A DNA stretch of 64,000 nucleotides, taken from assembly GCF_036346105.1 (NCBI RefSeq), contig NZ_CP107811.1, forward strand, positions 4,359,501 through 4,423,500, in the 5' to 3' direction. The notes under the pieces are model-generated. The model saw only the letters and a list, made by a program, of their open reading frames with translations. It ran no database searches and was not told where the DNA came from. Source of the DNA: Streptomyces sp. NBC_00539 (lineage in GTDB: Bacteria > Actinomycetota > Actinomycetes > Streptomycetales > Streptomycetaceae). Both the position numbers and the translations under genes were made by a program. This document shows positions 1-7,575 of this stretch, piece after piece; position 1 is the stretch's first letter; every line of letters begins with the position of its first letter.

Positions 1-1336
1 CGAGGTCGCCGTTCGGCAGTTCGACCTTGGCGCCCAGCTCGACGAGCTTCTCCATGAAGTTCTCGTAGCCGCGGTTGATGAGGTCGATGCCGTGCACCCG
101 CGAGGTGCCCTCGGCGGCCAGCGCCGCGATCAGGTACGAGAACCCGCCGCGCAGGTCGGGGATGACCAGATCGGCGCCCTGCAGCCTGGTGGGGCCGGAC
201 ACGACCGCCGAGTGCAGGAAGTTGCGCTGCCCGAAACGGCACGCGGAGCCGCCCAGGCACTCCCGGTACAGCTGGATGTGTGCACCCATCTGGTTGAGCG
301 CGGAGGTGAATCCGAGCCGCGACTCGTACACCGTCTCGTGCACGATGGACAGGCCGGAGGCCTGCGTCAGCGCGACGACCAGCGGCTGCTGCCAGTCGGT
401 CTGGAAGCCGGGGTGCACGTCCGTCTCCAGCGCGATGGCCTTGAGCGGACCGCCGGGGTGCCAGAAGCGGATGCCCTCGTCGTCGATCTCGAACGCGCCG
501 CCGACCCGCCGGAAGGTGTTCAGGAAGGTCATCATCGAGCGCTGCTGCGCGCCGCGGACGTAGATGTTGCCGCCGGTGGCGAGCGCCGCGGAGGCCCACG
601 AGGCGGCTTCCAGGCGGTCCGGGAGCGCCTTGTGGTTGTAGCCGGTGAGCTCGTCCACGCCGGTGATCCGGATCGTCCGGTCGGTGTCGAGGGAGATGAT
701 CGCGCCCATCTTCTGCAGGACGCAGATGAGGTCTTCGATCTCCGGTTCGACGGCGGCGTTGCTGAGCTCGGTGACGCCTTCGGCCAGGACGGCCGTCAGG
801 AGCACCTGTTCGGTCGAACCGACCGAGGGGTACGGCAGCCGGATCTTGCAGCCGCGCAGGCGCTGCGGCGCCTCCAGGTACTGACCGCCCTCGCGCTTCT
901 CGATGGTCGCGCCGAACTGGCGGAGCACGTCGAAGTGGAAGTCGATGGGACGGCCGCCGATGTCGCATCCGCCGAGGCCGGGGATGAAGGCGTGGCCGAG
1001 GCGGTGCAGCAGCGGACCGCAGAACAGGATCGGGATCCGGGAGGATCCCGCGTGCGCGTCGATGTCGGCGACGTTGGCGGCCTCGACGTACGTGGGGTCG
1101 AGGATCAGCTCGCCCGGCTCCTCGCCGGGGCGCACGGTGACGCCGTGCAGCTGGAGCAGGCCGCGGACGACGCGGACGTCACGGATGTCGGGCACGTTGC
1201 GCAGCCGGCTGGGGGCGCTGCCGAGCAGAGCGGCCACCATGGCCTTCGGCACGAGGTTCTTCGCGCCGCGGACACGGATCTCGCCCTCGAGCGGGGTACC
1301 GCCGTGGACAAGCAGGACATCGTCAGTGCCGGTCAT
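1..1336 (-). CDS. murA: UDP-N-acetylglucosamine 1-carboxyvinyltransferase MurA (3' end cut by window)
   Basis: First committed step of peptidoglycan synthesis in the cytoplasm: transfers enolpyruvate from PEP to UDP-GlcNAc. The reading frame runs from the ATG at 1336 to the left edge without a stop, giving 445 residues, nearly the full family length of about 450. Visible family marks are RVRGAKN (Lys26, the substrate-binding lysine), the loop GLGGCDIGGRP with catalytic Cys124, and DLRGGFSYLIAALAAEG near the C-terminus. The cysteine (rather than the Asp found in mycobacterial MurA) predicts the fosfomycin-sensitive type. A 7-bp hairpin lies about 22 nt upstream of the start. Transcribed divergently from the YqgE gene. 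Streptomyces usually carry two murA paralogues; the position next to YqgE fits the main one. Confidence 0.96.
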   Translation of the reverse strand, partial: MTGTDDVLLVHGGTPLEGEIRVRGAKNLVPKAMVAALLGSAPSRLRNVPDIRDVRVVRGLLQLHGVTVRPGEEPGELILDPTYVEAANVADIDAHAGSSRIPILFCGPLLHRLGHAFIPGLGGCDIGGRPIDFHFDVLRQFGATIEKREGGQYLEAPQRLRGCKIRLPYPSVGSTEQVLLTAVLAEGVTELSNAAVEPEIEDLICVLQKMGAIISLDTDRTIRITGVDELTGYNHKALPDRLEAASWASAALATGGNIYVRGAQQRSMMTFLNTFRRVGGAFEIDDEGIRFWHPGGPLKAIALETDVHPGFQTDWQQPLVVALTQASGLSIVHETVYESRLGFTSALNQMGAHIQLYRECLGGSACRFGQRNFLHSAVVSGPTRLQGADLVIPDLRGGFSYLIAALAAEGTSRVHGIDLINRGYENFMEKLVELGAKVELPNGDL

Positions 1337-1697
1337 GGATCTCGCGTTCCGAAGAGGTACTCCCCGGTGATCGGGGGAGTGTGGGCAGGGGCCAGTGAAA
1401 AGGGTAAGGGGCACCACCCCCTTGTTCGTAAGGCCGACGCGGCCGCAGGACCGTCATCGATGAGGCACGGCCGCCCTCTTGGCACCCACCGTGCGCACAC
1501 TGTTGCGGAGTGTCGCGTTCCGGACCGCTCGGGGCCGTTCGGGGCGGGTCCAGGGCCGTCCGGGGCCCCTTCGCGCACCGTTCGGGGGCCACTCGGGCGA
1601 CAATCGGGGAACTTCCCGAAGAGCGCTGCGGGTCCCGCCGCGACCGGATGCCGTCCTCGGCTCCCCGTCGGGGGCCGATATGCGGGATCATGTCCGC
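1337..1697. other. Divergent intergenic region murA / yqgE
   Basis: 361 bp without a supported gene. An inverted repeat ACTCCCC (1359-1365) / GGGGAGT (1374-1380) with an 8-nt loop sits in what must be the murA 5' leader, 22 nt before its start; it could be a leader hairpin or operator half. From about 1530 to 1612 there are irregular reiterations of TTCGGGG/CTCGGGG with no clear period. I see no RNA gene. The yqgE start at 1698 has only a weak ribosome binding site. Confidence 0.5.
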
Positions 1698-2258
1698 ATG
1701 ACCGAGGTGTCCTCCCTCACAGGGCGGCTGCTCGTGGCCACCCCCGCCCTCGCGGACCCGAACTTCGACCGCGCGGTCGTGCTGCTGCTCGACCACGACG
1801 AGCAGGGCTCGCTCGGCGTCGTCCTCAACCGGCCCACCCCGGTGGGCGTCGTCGACATCCTGCTGCCCTGGGCGCCGTTGGCCGGCGACCCCGGGGTGGT
1901 GTTCCAGGGCGGCCCGGTGGGGCTGGACTCCGCCCTCGGGATCGCCGTGATCCCGGGCGAGGAAGGGCCGCTGGGGTGGCGCCGGGTGCACGGGGCGATC
2001 GGGCTCGTCGACCTGGAGACCCCGCCGGAGCTGCTGGCCGCCGCCCTGGGCTCGCTGCGGATCTTCGCCGGCTACTCCGGATGGGGCCCCGGCCAGCTGG
2101 AGATCGAGCTGGGCGAGGGCGCCTGGTACGTGGTGGACTCCGAACCCGGCGACGTGTCCTCCCCGGACCCCGAACGGCTCTGGCGGGCGGTGCTGCGGCG
2201 CCAGCGCAGCGACCTCGCGATGGTCGCCACCTATCCGGACGACCCGTCGCTCAACTGA
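1698..2258 (+). CDS. YqgE/AlgH family protein (UPF0301, DUF179)
   Basis: 186 residues, the normal length of the family. The N-terminus SSLTGRLLVATPALADPNFD and the following VVLLLDHDEQGSLGVVLNRPT are the family signature; FQGGPVG and FAGYSGWGPGQLE later are also typical. Molecular function is unknown: the Pseudomonas AlgH namesake is linked to alginate regulation, but that is not evidence for a role here. Probably cytosolic, with no signal peptide. The ATG at 1698 is chosen because it lines up with the family N-terminus; an in-frame ATG at 1680 would add six residues. Next to murA in other streptomycetes as well, as far as I know. Confidence 0.93.
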   Translation: MTEVSSLTGRLLVATPALADPNFDRAVVLLLDHDEQGSLGVVLNRPTPVGVVDILLPWAPLAGDPGVVFQGGPVGLDSALGIAVIPGEEGPLGWRRVHGAIGLVDLETPPELLAAALGSLRIFAGYSGWGPGQLEIELGEGAWYVVDSEPGDVSSPDPERLWRAVLRRQRSDLAMVATYPDDPSLN

Positions 2259-2274
2259 CCCGGGCGAGGGTCGG

Positions 2275-2280
2275 TACCCT
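2275..2280 (+). promoter_or_regulatory. -10 element TACCCT, leaderless start of the DUF3039 gene
   Basis: TACCCT (TAnnnT type) ends 7 nt before the ATG at 2288, and no ribosome binding site is present, so transcription should begin at or near the start codon. It is the first of at least eight such arrangements in the window. Confidence 0.5.
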
Positions 2281-2287
2281 GGATTTC

Positions 2288-2572
2288 ATGAGCACTCTTG
2301 AGCCCGAGCGCGGGACTGGTACGGGGACCCTCGTAGAGCCGACGCCGCAGGTGTCCCACGGCGACGGCGACCACGAGCGCTTCGCCCACTACGTCCAGAA
2401 GGACAAGATCATGGCGAGCGCGCTCGACGGCACCCCCGTCGTCGCGCTGTGCGGCAAGGTCTGGGTCCCGGGTCGCGACCCGAAGAAGTACCCGGTCTGC
2501 CCCATGTGCAAGGAGATCTACGAATCCATGGGCGCCGGCGGCGACAAGGACAAGGGCGGCAAGGACAAGTAG
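2288..2572 (+). CDS. DUF3039 domain-containing protein, zinc-ribbon-like
   Basis: 94 residues of unknown function, conserved in actinobacteria. The core reads HERFAHYVQKDKIMASALDG, then ALCGKVWVPGRDPKKYPVCP and MCKEIYESMG. The cysteines CGKxW and CPMC form a pattern compatible with metal binding. The C-terminal tail is lysine/glycine rich (GGDKDKGGKDK). The ATG at 2288 lies 7 nt after a TACCCT -10 element and lacks a Shine-Dalgarno, suggesting a leaderless mRNA. It is 29 bp downstream of the YqgE gene. Confidence 0.9.
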   Translation: MSTLEPERGTGTGTLVEPTPQVSHGDGDHERFAHYVQKDKIMASALDGTPVVALCGKVWVPGRDPKKYPVCPMCKEIYESMGAGGDKDKGGKDK

Positions 2573-2760
2573 CCCGCCGCCCCCGCAGGACCCCTCCGCG
2601 CCGTCCGCGCGCGGCGGGTCCGGGGCGGGCGCGGACGCAGGCCCCCGGGTGCGCCACGGCGCTTCCGGGGGCCTGCGCCGTACCCGTAGGGTCGGCCCGA
2701 CCGGCGCTGCGCGCAGCGGGTGTTGCGCGGAGCGCGACGCGCTGTCGCGAAGGGCCGACC

Positions 2761-4386
2761 ATGGACCTGATCCCCGCACCCCGCCGTGCCGAGTTCCGCG
2801 CGGAGGGGCCGCGCCTGGCGCTGGGTCCCGATACGGCGCTGGCCGCCGGGCCCGGGACCGAGGGAGTGGCCCGCTGGCTGCGCCGGGAGCTGGGGGCCGC
2901 CACCGGGTTCGCCTTCCCGGACGCGGCGCCGGGCGCACGGGGCGACGTACGGCTCGCGCTGGACGAGGGCCTGGCCGGCGAGGAGTACCGGCTCACGACC
3001 GGTCAGGACGGGGCCGAGCTGACGGGCGGGTCGGCGGCCGGGGTGTTCTGGGCCGCCCAGACGCTGCGTCAGCTCCTCGGCCCCGACGCCTACCGGCGGG
3101 CGCCGCTGCCGGGGCGGGTGTGGGAACTGCCCCACGGGGCGGTGGAGGACGGCCCCCGGTTCGGATGGCGCGGGATGATGCTCGACGTCGCCCGGCACTT
3201 CATGCCCAAGGACGGCGTGCTGCGCTACATAGACCTGCTCGCGGCGCACAAGCTGAACGTCCTGCACCTGCACCTGACCGACGACCAGGGCTGGCGGGTG
3301 GAGATCGAGCGCTACCCGCGGCTCACCGGGGTGGGCGCGTGGCGGCCGCGCAGCCGGTGGGGCCACCGCGCCTCGCCGCTGTGGAACGAGACCCCGCACG
3401 GCGGCCACTACACCCGCGACGACATCCGCGAGATCGTCGCGTACGCGGGGCAGCGCCACGTGCGGGTGGTGCCCGAGATCGACGTACCCGGGCATTCGCA
3501 GGCGGCCATCGCCGCGTACCCCGAGCTCGGCAACACCGACGTCGTGGACACGGCCGCGCTGGGCGTGTGGGACGACTGGGGCGTCAGCGAGAACGTGCTG
3601 GCCCCCTCCGAGGACGTACTGCGCTTCTACGAAGGGGTTTTCGAGGAGCTGCTGGAGCTCTTCCCGGTGGAGGTCTCGCCGTTCGTGCACGTGGGCGGCG
3701 ACGAGTGCCCCAAGGCGCAGTGGCGTGCCTCCCCGGCCGCGCAGCGGCGGATCGCGGAGTTGGGGCTCGACGGGGAGGACGGCCTCCAGTCCTGGTTCAT
3801 CCGGCACTTCGACCGCTGGCTCGCCGAACGCGGCCGGCGCCTGATCGGGTGGGACGAGATCCTGGAGGGCGGCCTCGCGCCCGGCGCGGCCGTCTCCTCC
3901 TGGCGCGGTTACGCGGGCGGCGTCGCCGCGGCCGAGGCGGGCCACGACGTGGTGATGTGCCCCGAACAGCAGGTGTACTTGGACCACCGTCAGGCGGCCG
4001 GCCCCGATGAGCCCGTGCCGATCGGGTACGTGCGGACCCTGGCCGACGTGTACCGCTTCGAGCCGGTTCCGCCGGGCCTGTCGCCCGGGGCGGCGGCGCA
4101 CGTGCTGGGCGCGCAGGCCAACGTGTGGACCGAGGTGATGGAGGACCAGAGCCGCGTCGACTACCAGGTGTTCCCCCGGCTGGCCGCCTTCGCGGAGGTG
4201 GTGTGGTCGCGGCTGCCCGAGCCGGCGGCGCGGGACCTGCCGGGCTTCGAAGCGCGGATGGCCGGGCACTACGCGCGGCTGGACGCACTCGGCGTCGACT
4301 ACCGGCCGCCCGGCGGCCCGTTGCCCCGGCAGCGGCGCCCGGGCGTGCTGGGGCGGCCGATCGCGGGGGAGCCCCCGAACGTGTGA
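2761..4386 (+). CDS. Beta-N-acetylhexosaminidase, glycoside hydrolase family 20
   Basis: 541 residues. Removes terminal non-reducing GlcNAc/GalNAc from oligosaccharides such as chitobiose by substrate-assisted catalysis. The N-terminal GH20b-like domain spans roughly residues 1-130; the TIM-barrel follows, with RGMMLDVARHF, HLHLTDDQGWRVEIERYP, and the catalytic Asp314-Glu315 pair in HVGGDECPKAQW. Trp-rich substrate-pocket segments (WDEILEGG, QANVWTE) are present. No signal peptide is seen, so it probably acts in the cytoplasm on imported oligosaccharides. That would feed the GlcNAc pathway whose PTS genes lie at 47-50 kb, but no dre operator is visible upstream. Start: ATG 2761, following the GAAGGG-like site at 2749-2754. 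Confidence 0.95.
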   Translation: MDLIPAPRRAEFRAEGPRLALGPDTALAAGPGTEGVARWLRRELGAATGFAFPDAAPGARGDVRLALDEGLAGEEYRLTTGQDGAELTGGSAAGVFWAAQTLRQLLGPDAYRRAPLPGRVWELPHGAVEDGPRFGWRGMMLDVARHFMPKDGVLRYIDLLAAHKLNVLHLHLTDDQGWRVEIERYPRLTGVGAWRPRSRWGHRASPLWNETPHGGHYTRDDIREIVAYAGQRHVRVVPEIDVPGHSQAAIAAYPELGNTDVVDTAALGVWDDWGVSENVLAPSEDVLRFYEGVFEELLELFPVEVSPFVHVGGDECPKAQWRASPAAQRRIAELGLDGEDGLQSWFIRHFDRWLAERGRRLIGWDEILEGGLAPGAAVSSWRGYAGGVAAAEAGHDVVMCPEQQVYLDHRQAAGPDEPVPIGYVRTLADVYRFEPVPPGLSPGAAAHVLGAQANVWTEVMEDQSRVDYQVFPRLAAFAEVVWSRLPEPAARDLPGFEARMAGHYARLDALGVDYRPPGGPLPRQRRPGVLGRPIAGEPPNV

Positions 4387-4693
4387 CTCGGGCAACCGGT
4401 CGGCCGCGGGGTGCCGGACGGGACGGTTCGCAGTCATTCGCAATCGTTCCGGCCTGTTCGGAAACCTTAAGGGGTTTGTCGGAATTATTTCCGGATTCGG
4501 TCGAAACCAGGCGGAAGCGGGGGACTTGACCACCCAGGGCGGGAGCGGCGGGCGCGCGGGTGGTGCAGGGGCGACCCTCGCGCCGGGAGACCCGGAAGAT
4601 GTGCCAGAGTTGCCACGTCCCGGCGGTGAGCACGTACCGTACGGCGGACAGGCGTGAGCGCCGGGACCGGGACATCGGGAAGGGGCAGCTGGG
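4387..4693. other. Intergenic region upstream of the molybdenum hydroxylase operon
   Basis: 307 bp without a gene. Around 4432-4500 is a relatively AT-rich patch including the short inverted repeats AAACC-TTAAGG-GGTTT and CGGAA-TTAT-TTCCG, which could be an operator region. The last 15 bp carry AAGGGG, the ribosome binding site of the TTG-started FAD subunit. Confidence 0.45.
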
Positions 4694-5632
4694 TTGACCA
4701 CGCACGCACCGCATGCACTGCACGCACCGCATTCACCTCAGGGGCCTCAGGGGCCTCAGGCGGTGCAGTCCGTCACGCTGCCGGCCTCGCTCGACGAGGC
4801 CGTGGCGGCACTCACCGCCATGCCCGCCGCCGTGCCCGTGGCCGGTGGCACCGACCTGATGGCCGCCGTCAACGCGGGCCTGCTGCGCCCCGCCGCGCTC
4901 GTCGGCCTCGGCCGGATCAACGAGATCCGCGGCTGGCAGTACCAGGACGGCCACGCGCTGCTCGGCGCCGGCCTCACCCACGCACGGATGGGTCGGCCGG
5001 ATTTCGCCGCCCTGATCCCGGCCCTGGCGGCCGCCGCGCGGGCCGCCGGACCGCCGCAGATCCGCAACGCGGGCACCCTCGGCGGCAACATCGCCTCGGC
5101 CGCGCCGACCGGTGACGCGCTGCCCGTCCTCGCGGCCCTGGAGGCGGTCCTCGTCATCGTCGGCCCCGCCGGACTCGGTGAATCAGGAGTGGCCCGGCGC
5201 GAGATCCCGGTCTCCCACCTGCTGGCGGGCCGCGAGATGCTGCGGCCGGGCGAACTGATCGGCTTCGTGCGGGTGCCGCTGCTGCACGCGCCGCAGGTGT
5301 TCTTGAAGGCGACCGGGCGTACGGGCCCGGGGCGCGCGGTGGCGTCCGTGGGGCTCGTACTGGACCCCGCGCGCCGGGGCGTGCGCTGCGCGATCGGTGC
5401 GGTCGCGCCGATGCCGCTGCGGCCGCTGGAGGCCGAGCAGTGGGTGGCCTCCCTGATCGACTGGGACGGCGAACGCGGCCTGGCCCCCGAGGCGCTGGAG
5501 GCGTTCGGCGAGTACGTCGCCGCCGCCTGCGTGCCCGACCAGGGGGAACCGGTGGCCGCCGGGGTACTGCATTTGCGGCGGACGGTGGCCGTACTGGCAC
5601 GGAGGGCCCTGGGGAGGGCGCTGAGCTCATGA
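4694..5632 (+). CDS. Molybdenum hydroxylase FAD-binding (M) subunit, CoxM/XdhB type
   Basis: 312 residues. Medium subunit of a xanthine dehydrogenase/CO dehydrogenase-type enzyme; it carries the FAD that passes electrons on from the iron-sulfur subunit. Motifs: VAGGTDLMAAVN near residue 46 (FAD pyrophosphate loop) and RNAGTLGGNIASAAPTGD (second FAD motif). The C-terminal CO_deh_flav_C region starts around residue 205. Start is a TTG at 4694 with AAGGGG about 10 nt upstream; its N-terminal residues are His/Pro rich. It overlaps the next gene by four bases (ATGA), and all three subunits form one translationally coupled unit. Substrate unknown. Confidence 0.92.
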   Translation: MTTHAPHALHAPHSPQGPQGPQAVQSVTLPASLDEAVAALTAMPAAVPVAGGTDLMAAVNAGLLRPAALVGLGRINEIRGWQYQDGHALLGAGLTHARMGRPDFAALIPALAAAARAAGPPQIRNAGTLGGNIASAAPTGDALPVLAALEAVLVIVGPAGLGESGVARREIPVSHLLAGREMLRPGELIGFVRVPLLHAPQVFLKATGRTGPGRAVASVGLVLDPARRGVRCAIGAVAPMPLRPLEAEQWVASLIDWDGERGLAPEALEAFGEYVAAACVPDQGEPVAAGVLHLRRTVAVLARRALGRALSS

Positions 5633-7575
5633 GTGGGAACGAGAACGTGAGCGGAACCAACGGGGGTGTGGGCCCCGCGGACGCCGCGGGCCACACCGGG
5701 GCCGGCTGGGGCTGGGAGCCGGTGCCGCAGGGCGGCGAGTACGACTCCGAGGCCACGGCCTTCGTGAAGCTGCCGCAGGACATGCTGGACGCGCTCGACG
5801 GCGGGGAGCCGCTGGCGGCGCCCGGGCACGGGTACGTGCCGCCGCCGATGATCGTGCCCCTGGGCTCGGCCAGTGCGGATCCCACGGCCACCGGCACCTG
5901 GACGATGCCCGTGCCGTGGCCCGAGGCGGGCGGCCCCGGCGGTGGCGGCGGTGCCACTACCGCCGCGGCCGCCGCTCCGGCGCGCGGGCCGATCCCCGCG
6001 TCGATCCCCCTCCCGGCCTCCGTGGCGGCGGCCTTCGCCGACGCCGCGCAGGACGGGGCGGGGCGGGACGGGGCGGGGCCCGGGCAGGACGCCGCGCACC
6101 GGAGCGACCCGGGGGCCACGGCCGAGTGGCGCTTCCCCGAGGCGACGCAGACCGAGGCGGCGCAGACCGAGGCGGCGCAGGCCACCGGGCAGTGGACGTT
6201 CGGGACCGGTACGGCGGCCGCCGACTGGAGCCAGGCTCCCGCGACCCTGCCGGGCGGCGCCGCAGCGCCCTGGGCGACGCCGGCGTACGACAACTCCCTG
6301 AGCTCGGGCGTACTGCCGGGCGCGGAAGACGCAGGCGCGGCCGCGGGGGCTGCGGCCGGCCCGGGAGCTTCGGGGCGCGGTCCCCGGGTGCTGGGCGGGC
6401 CCGGCGTGGGCACGCCGCTGCCGGTGTCGGCGCAGCTGGGCGAGCCGGAGCGGGAGCCCGAGCCCGCGGTGTACGCGGCCCCGGACATCGAGGCGGCCCA
6501 CGGGGCGGCGCGGATGCCGGTCGAGGAGGAACGGCCGCGTCCGGTGGGCGCGGAGCCGGGGCCCGGGGACGGGCACGGGTTCGAGGACGGGCACGGGTTC
6601 GGGCCCGGGGACGGGCCTGGGTTCGGGGACGGGCCTGGGTTCGGCGCGCCGGTGGCCGGGGCCGGGCCGGATGCTGCGGAGGCCGGTGCGCAGACCCCTG
6701 CGGAGGCCGTTGCCGAGCCGGAGCGGGGGCAGGAGCCGGAGCCGGAGCCGGAGCCCGAGGCCGGGTTCGGTGTGCCGGGGTACGAGCCGGAGACCGGGCA
6801 CGAGCCGGAGACCGGGCACGGGTCGGGCGGGGCCGGGCAGGAGCCGGCCGGCGAAGCCACCGGGGCGTTCACGCCGGGGGCGGGAAGCGCCGACAGCGGC
6901 GAGGCACTGCCGGGTGCGGGTACCACCGCAGGTTTCCCGGCCGGGGATGCGACGTACGACGAAACGCCCCTCGACGCCCCCGCCCCGCATCACGAGCACC
7001 CGCTCGCCTCCTACGTCCTGCGCGTCAACGGGGCCGACCGGCCCGTCACCGGTGCGTGGATCGGCGAATCGCTCCTGTACGTGCTGCGCGAGCGCCTCGG
7101 TCTGGCCGGTGCCAAGGACGGCTGCTCGCAGGGCGAGTGCGGGGCCTGCGCGGTGCAGGTCGACGGCCGGCTCGTCGCGTCCTGCCTGGTCCCCGCCGCG
7201 ACGGCCGCGTCCAGCGAGGTCCGCACCGTCGAAGGACTCGCGACGGACGGGGAACTCTCGGACGTGCAGCAGGCGTTGTGCAGATCGGGCGCAGTGCAGT
7301 GCGGGTTCTGCGTGCCCGGCATGGCCATGACCATCCACGACCTGCTGGAAGGCAACCACGCCCCCAGCGAGCTGGAGACCCGGCAAGCCCTGTGCGGCAA
7401 CCTGTGCCGCTGCTCGGGCTACAAGGGCGTCATCGAAGCGGTCCGCGACGTCGTGGCCGAACGCTCGGCCACCACCTCGTCCGCGGACGAACCCGCGGCC
7501 GGCGCGGAAGCGCGCATCCCGCACCAGGCCGCACCGGGCGAGGGCGGCATCCACCACAACGGAGGCATGGCGTGA
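5629..7575 (+). CDS. Molybdenum hydroxylase 2Fe-2S (S) subunit with a long disordered N-terminal extension
   Basis: 648 residues, whereas ordinary S subunits have about 160. The conserved part is only the last about 190 residues: a ferredoxin-type domain (KDGCSQGECGAC) and the [2Fe-2S]-binding helical domain (QCGFC...CGNLCRCSG), supplying all eight cluster cysteines. The first about 455 residues are low complexity, rich in Gly, Pro, Ala and Glu, with degenerate repeats such as GHGFEDGHGFGPGDGPGFG, EPETGHEPETGH and TQTEAAQTEAAQ, so they are probably disordered. The frame stays open with normal codon bias, so this is a real fusion and not a mis-start. Coupled by ATGA to the FAD subunit and by GTGA to the Mo subunit. 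Confidence 0.9.
   Translation: MSGNENVSGTNGGVGPADAAGHTGAGWGWEPVPQGGEYDSEATAFVKLPQDMLDALDGGEPLAAPGHGYVPPPMIVPLGSASADPTATGTWTMPVPWPEAGGPGGGGGATTAAAAAPARGPIPASIPLPASVAAAFADAAQDGAGRDGAGPGQDAAHRSDPGATAEWRFPEATQTEAAQTEAAQATGQWTFGTGTAAADWSQAPATLPGGAAAPWATPAYDNSLSSGVLPGAEDAGAAAGAAAGPGASGRGPRVLGGPGVGTPLPVSAQLGEPEREPEPAVYAAPDIEAAHGAARMPVEEERPRPVGAEPGPGDGHGFEDGHGFGPGDGPGFGDGPGFGAPVAGAGPDAAEAGAQTPAEAVAEPERGQEPEPEPEPEAGFGVPGYEPETGHEPETGHGSGGAGQEPAGEATGAFTPGAGSADSGEALPGAGTTAGFPAGDATYDETPLDAPAPHHEHPLASYVLRVNGADRPVTGAWIGESLLYVLRERLGLAGAKDGCSQGECGACAVQVDGRLVASCLVPAATAASSEVRTVEGLATDGELSDVQQALCRSGAVQCGFCVPGMAMTIHDLLEGNHAPSELETRQALCGNLCRCSGYKGVIEAVRDVVAERSATTSSADEPAAGAEARIPHQAAPGEGGIHHNGGMA

Noticed and set aside
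4756-7557. Long open minus-strand frame of 933 codons opposite the molybdenum hydroxylase genes
   Set aside because: It is the antisense shadow of three real genes with full domain motifs; high GC removes stops. No motif or ribosome site on the minus strand.
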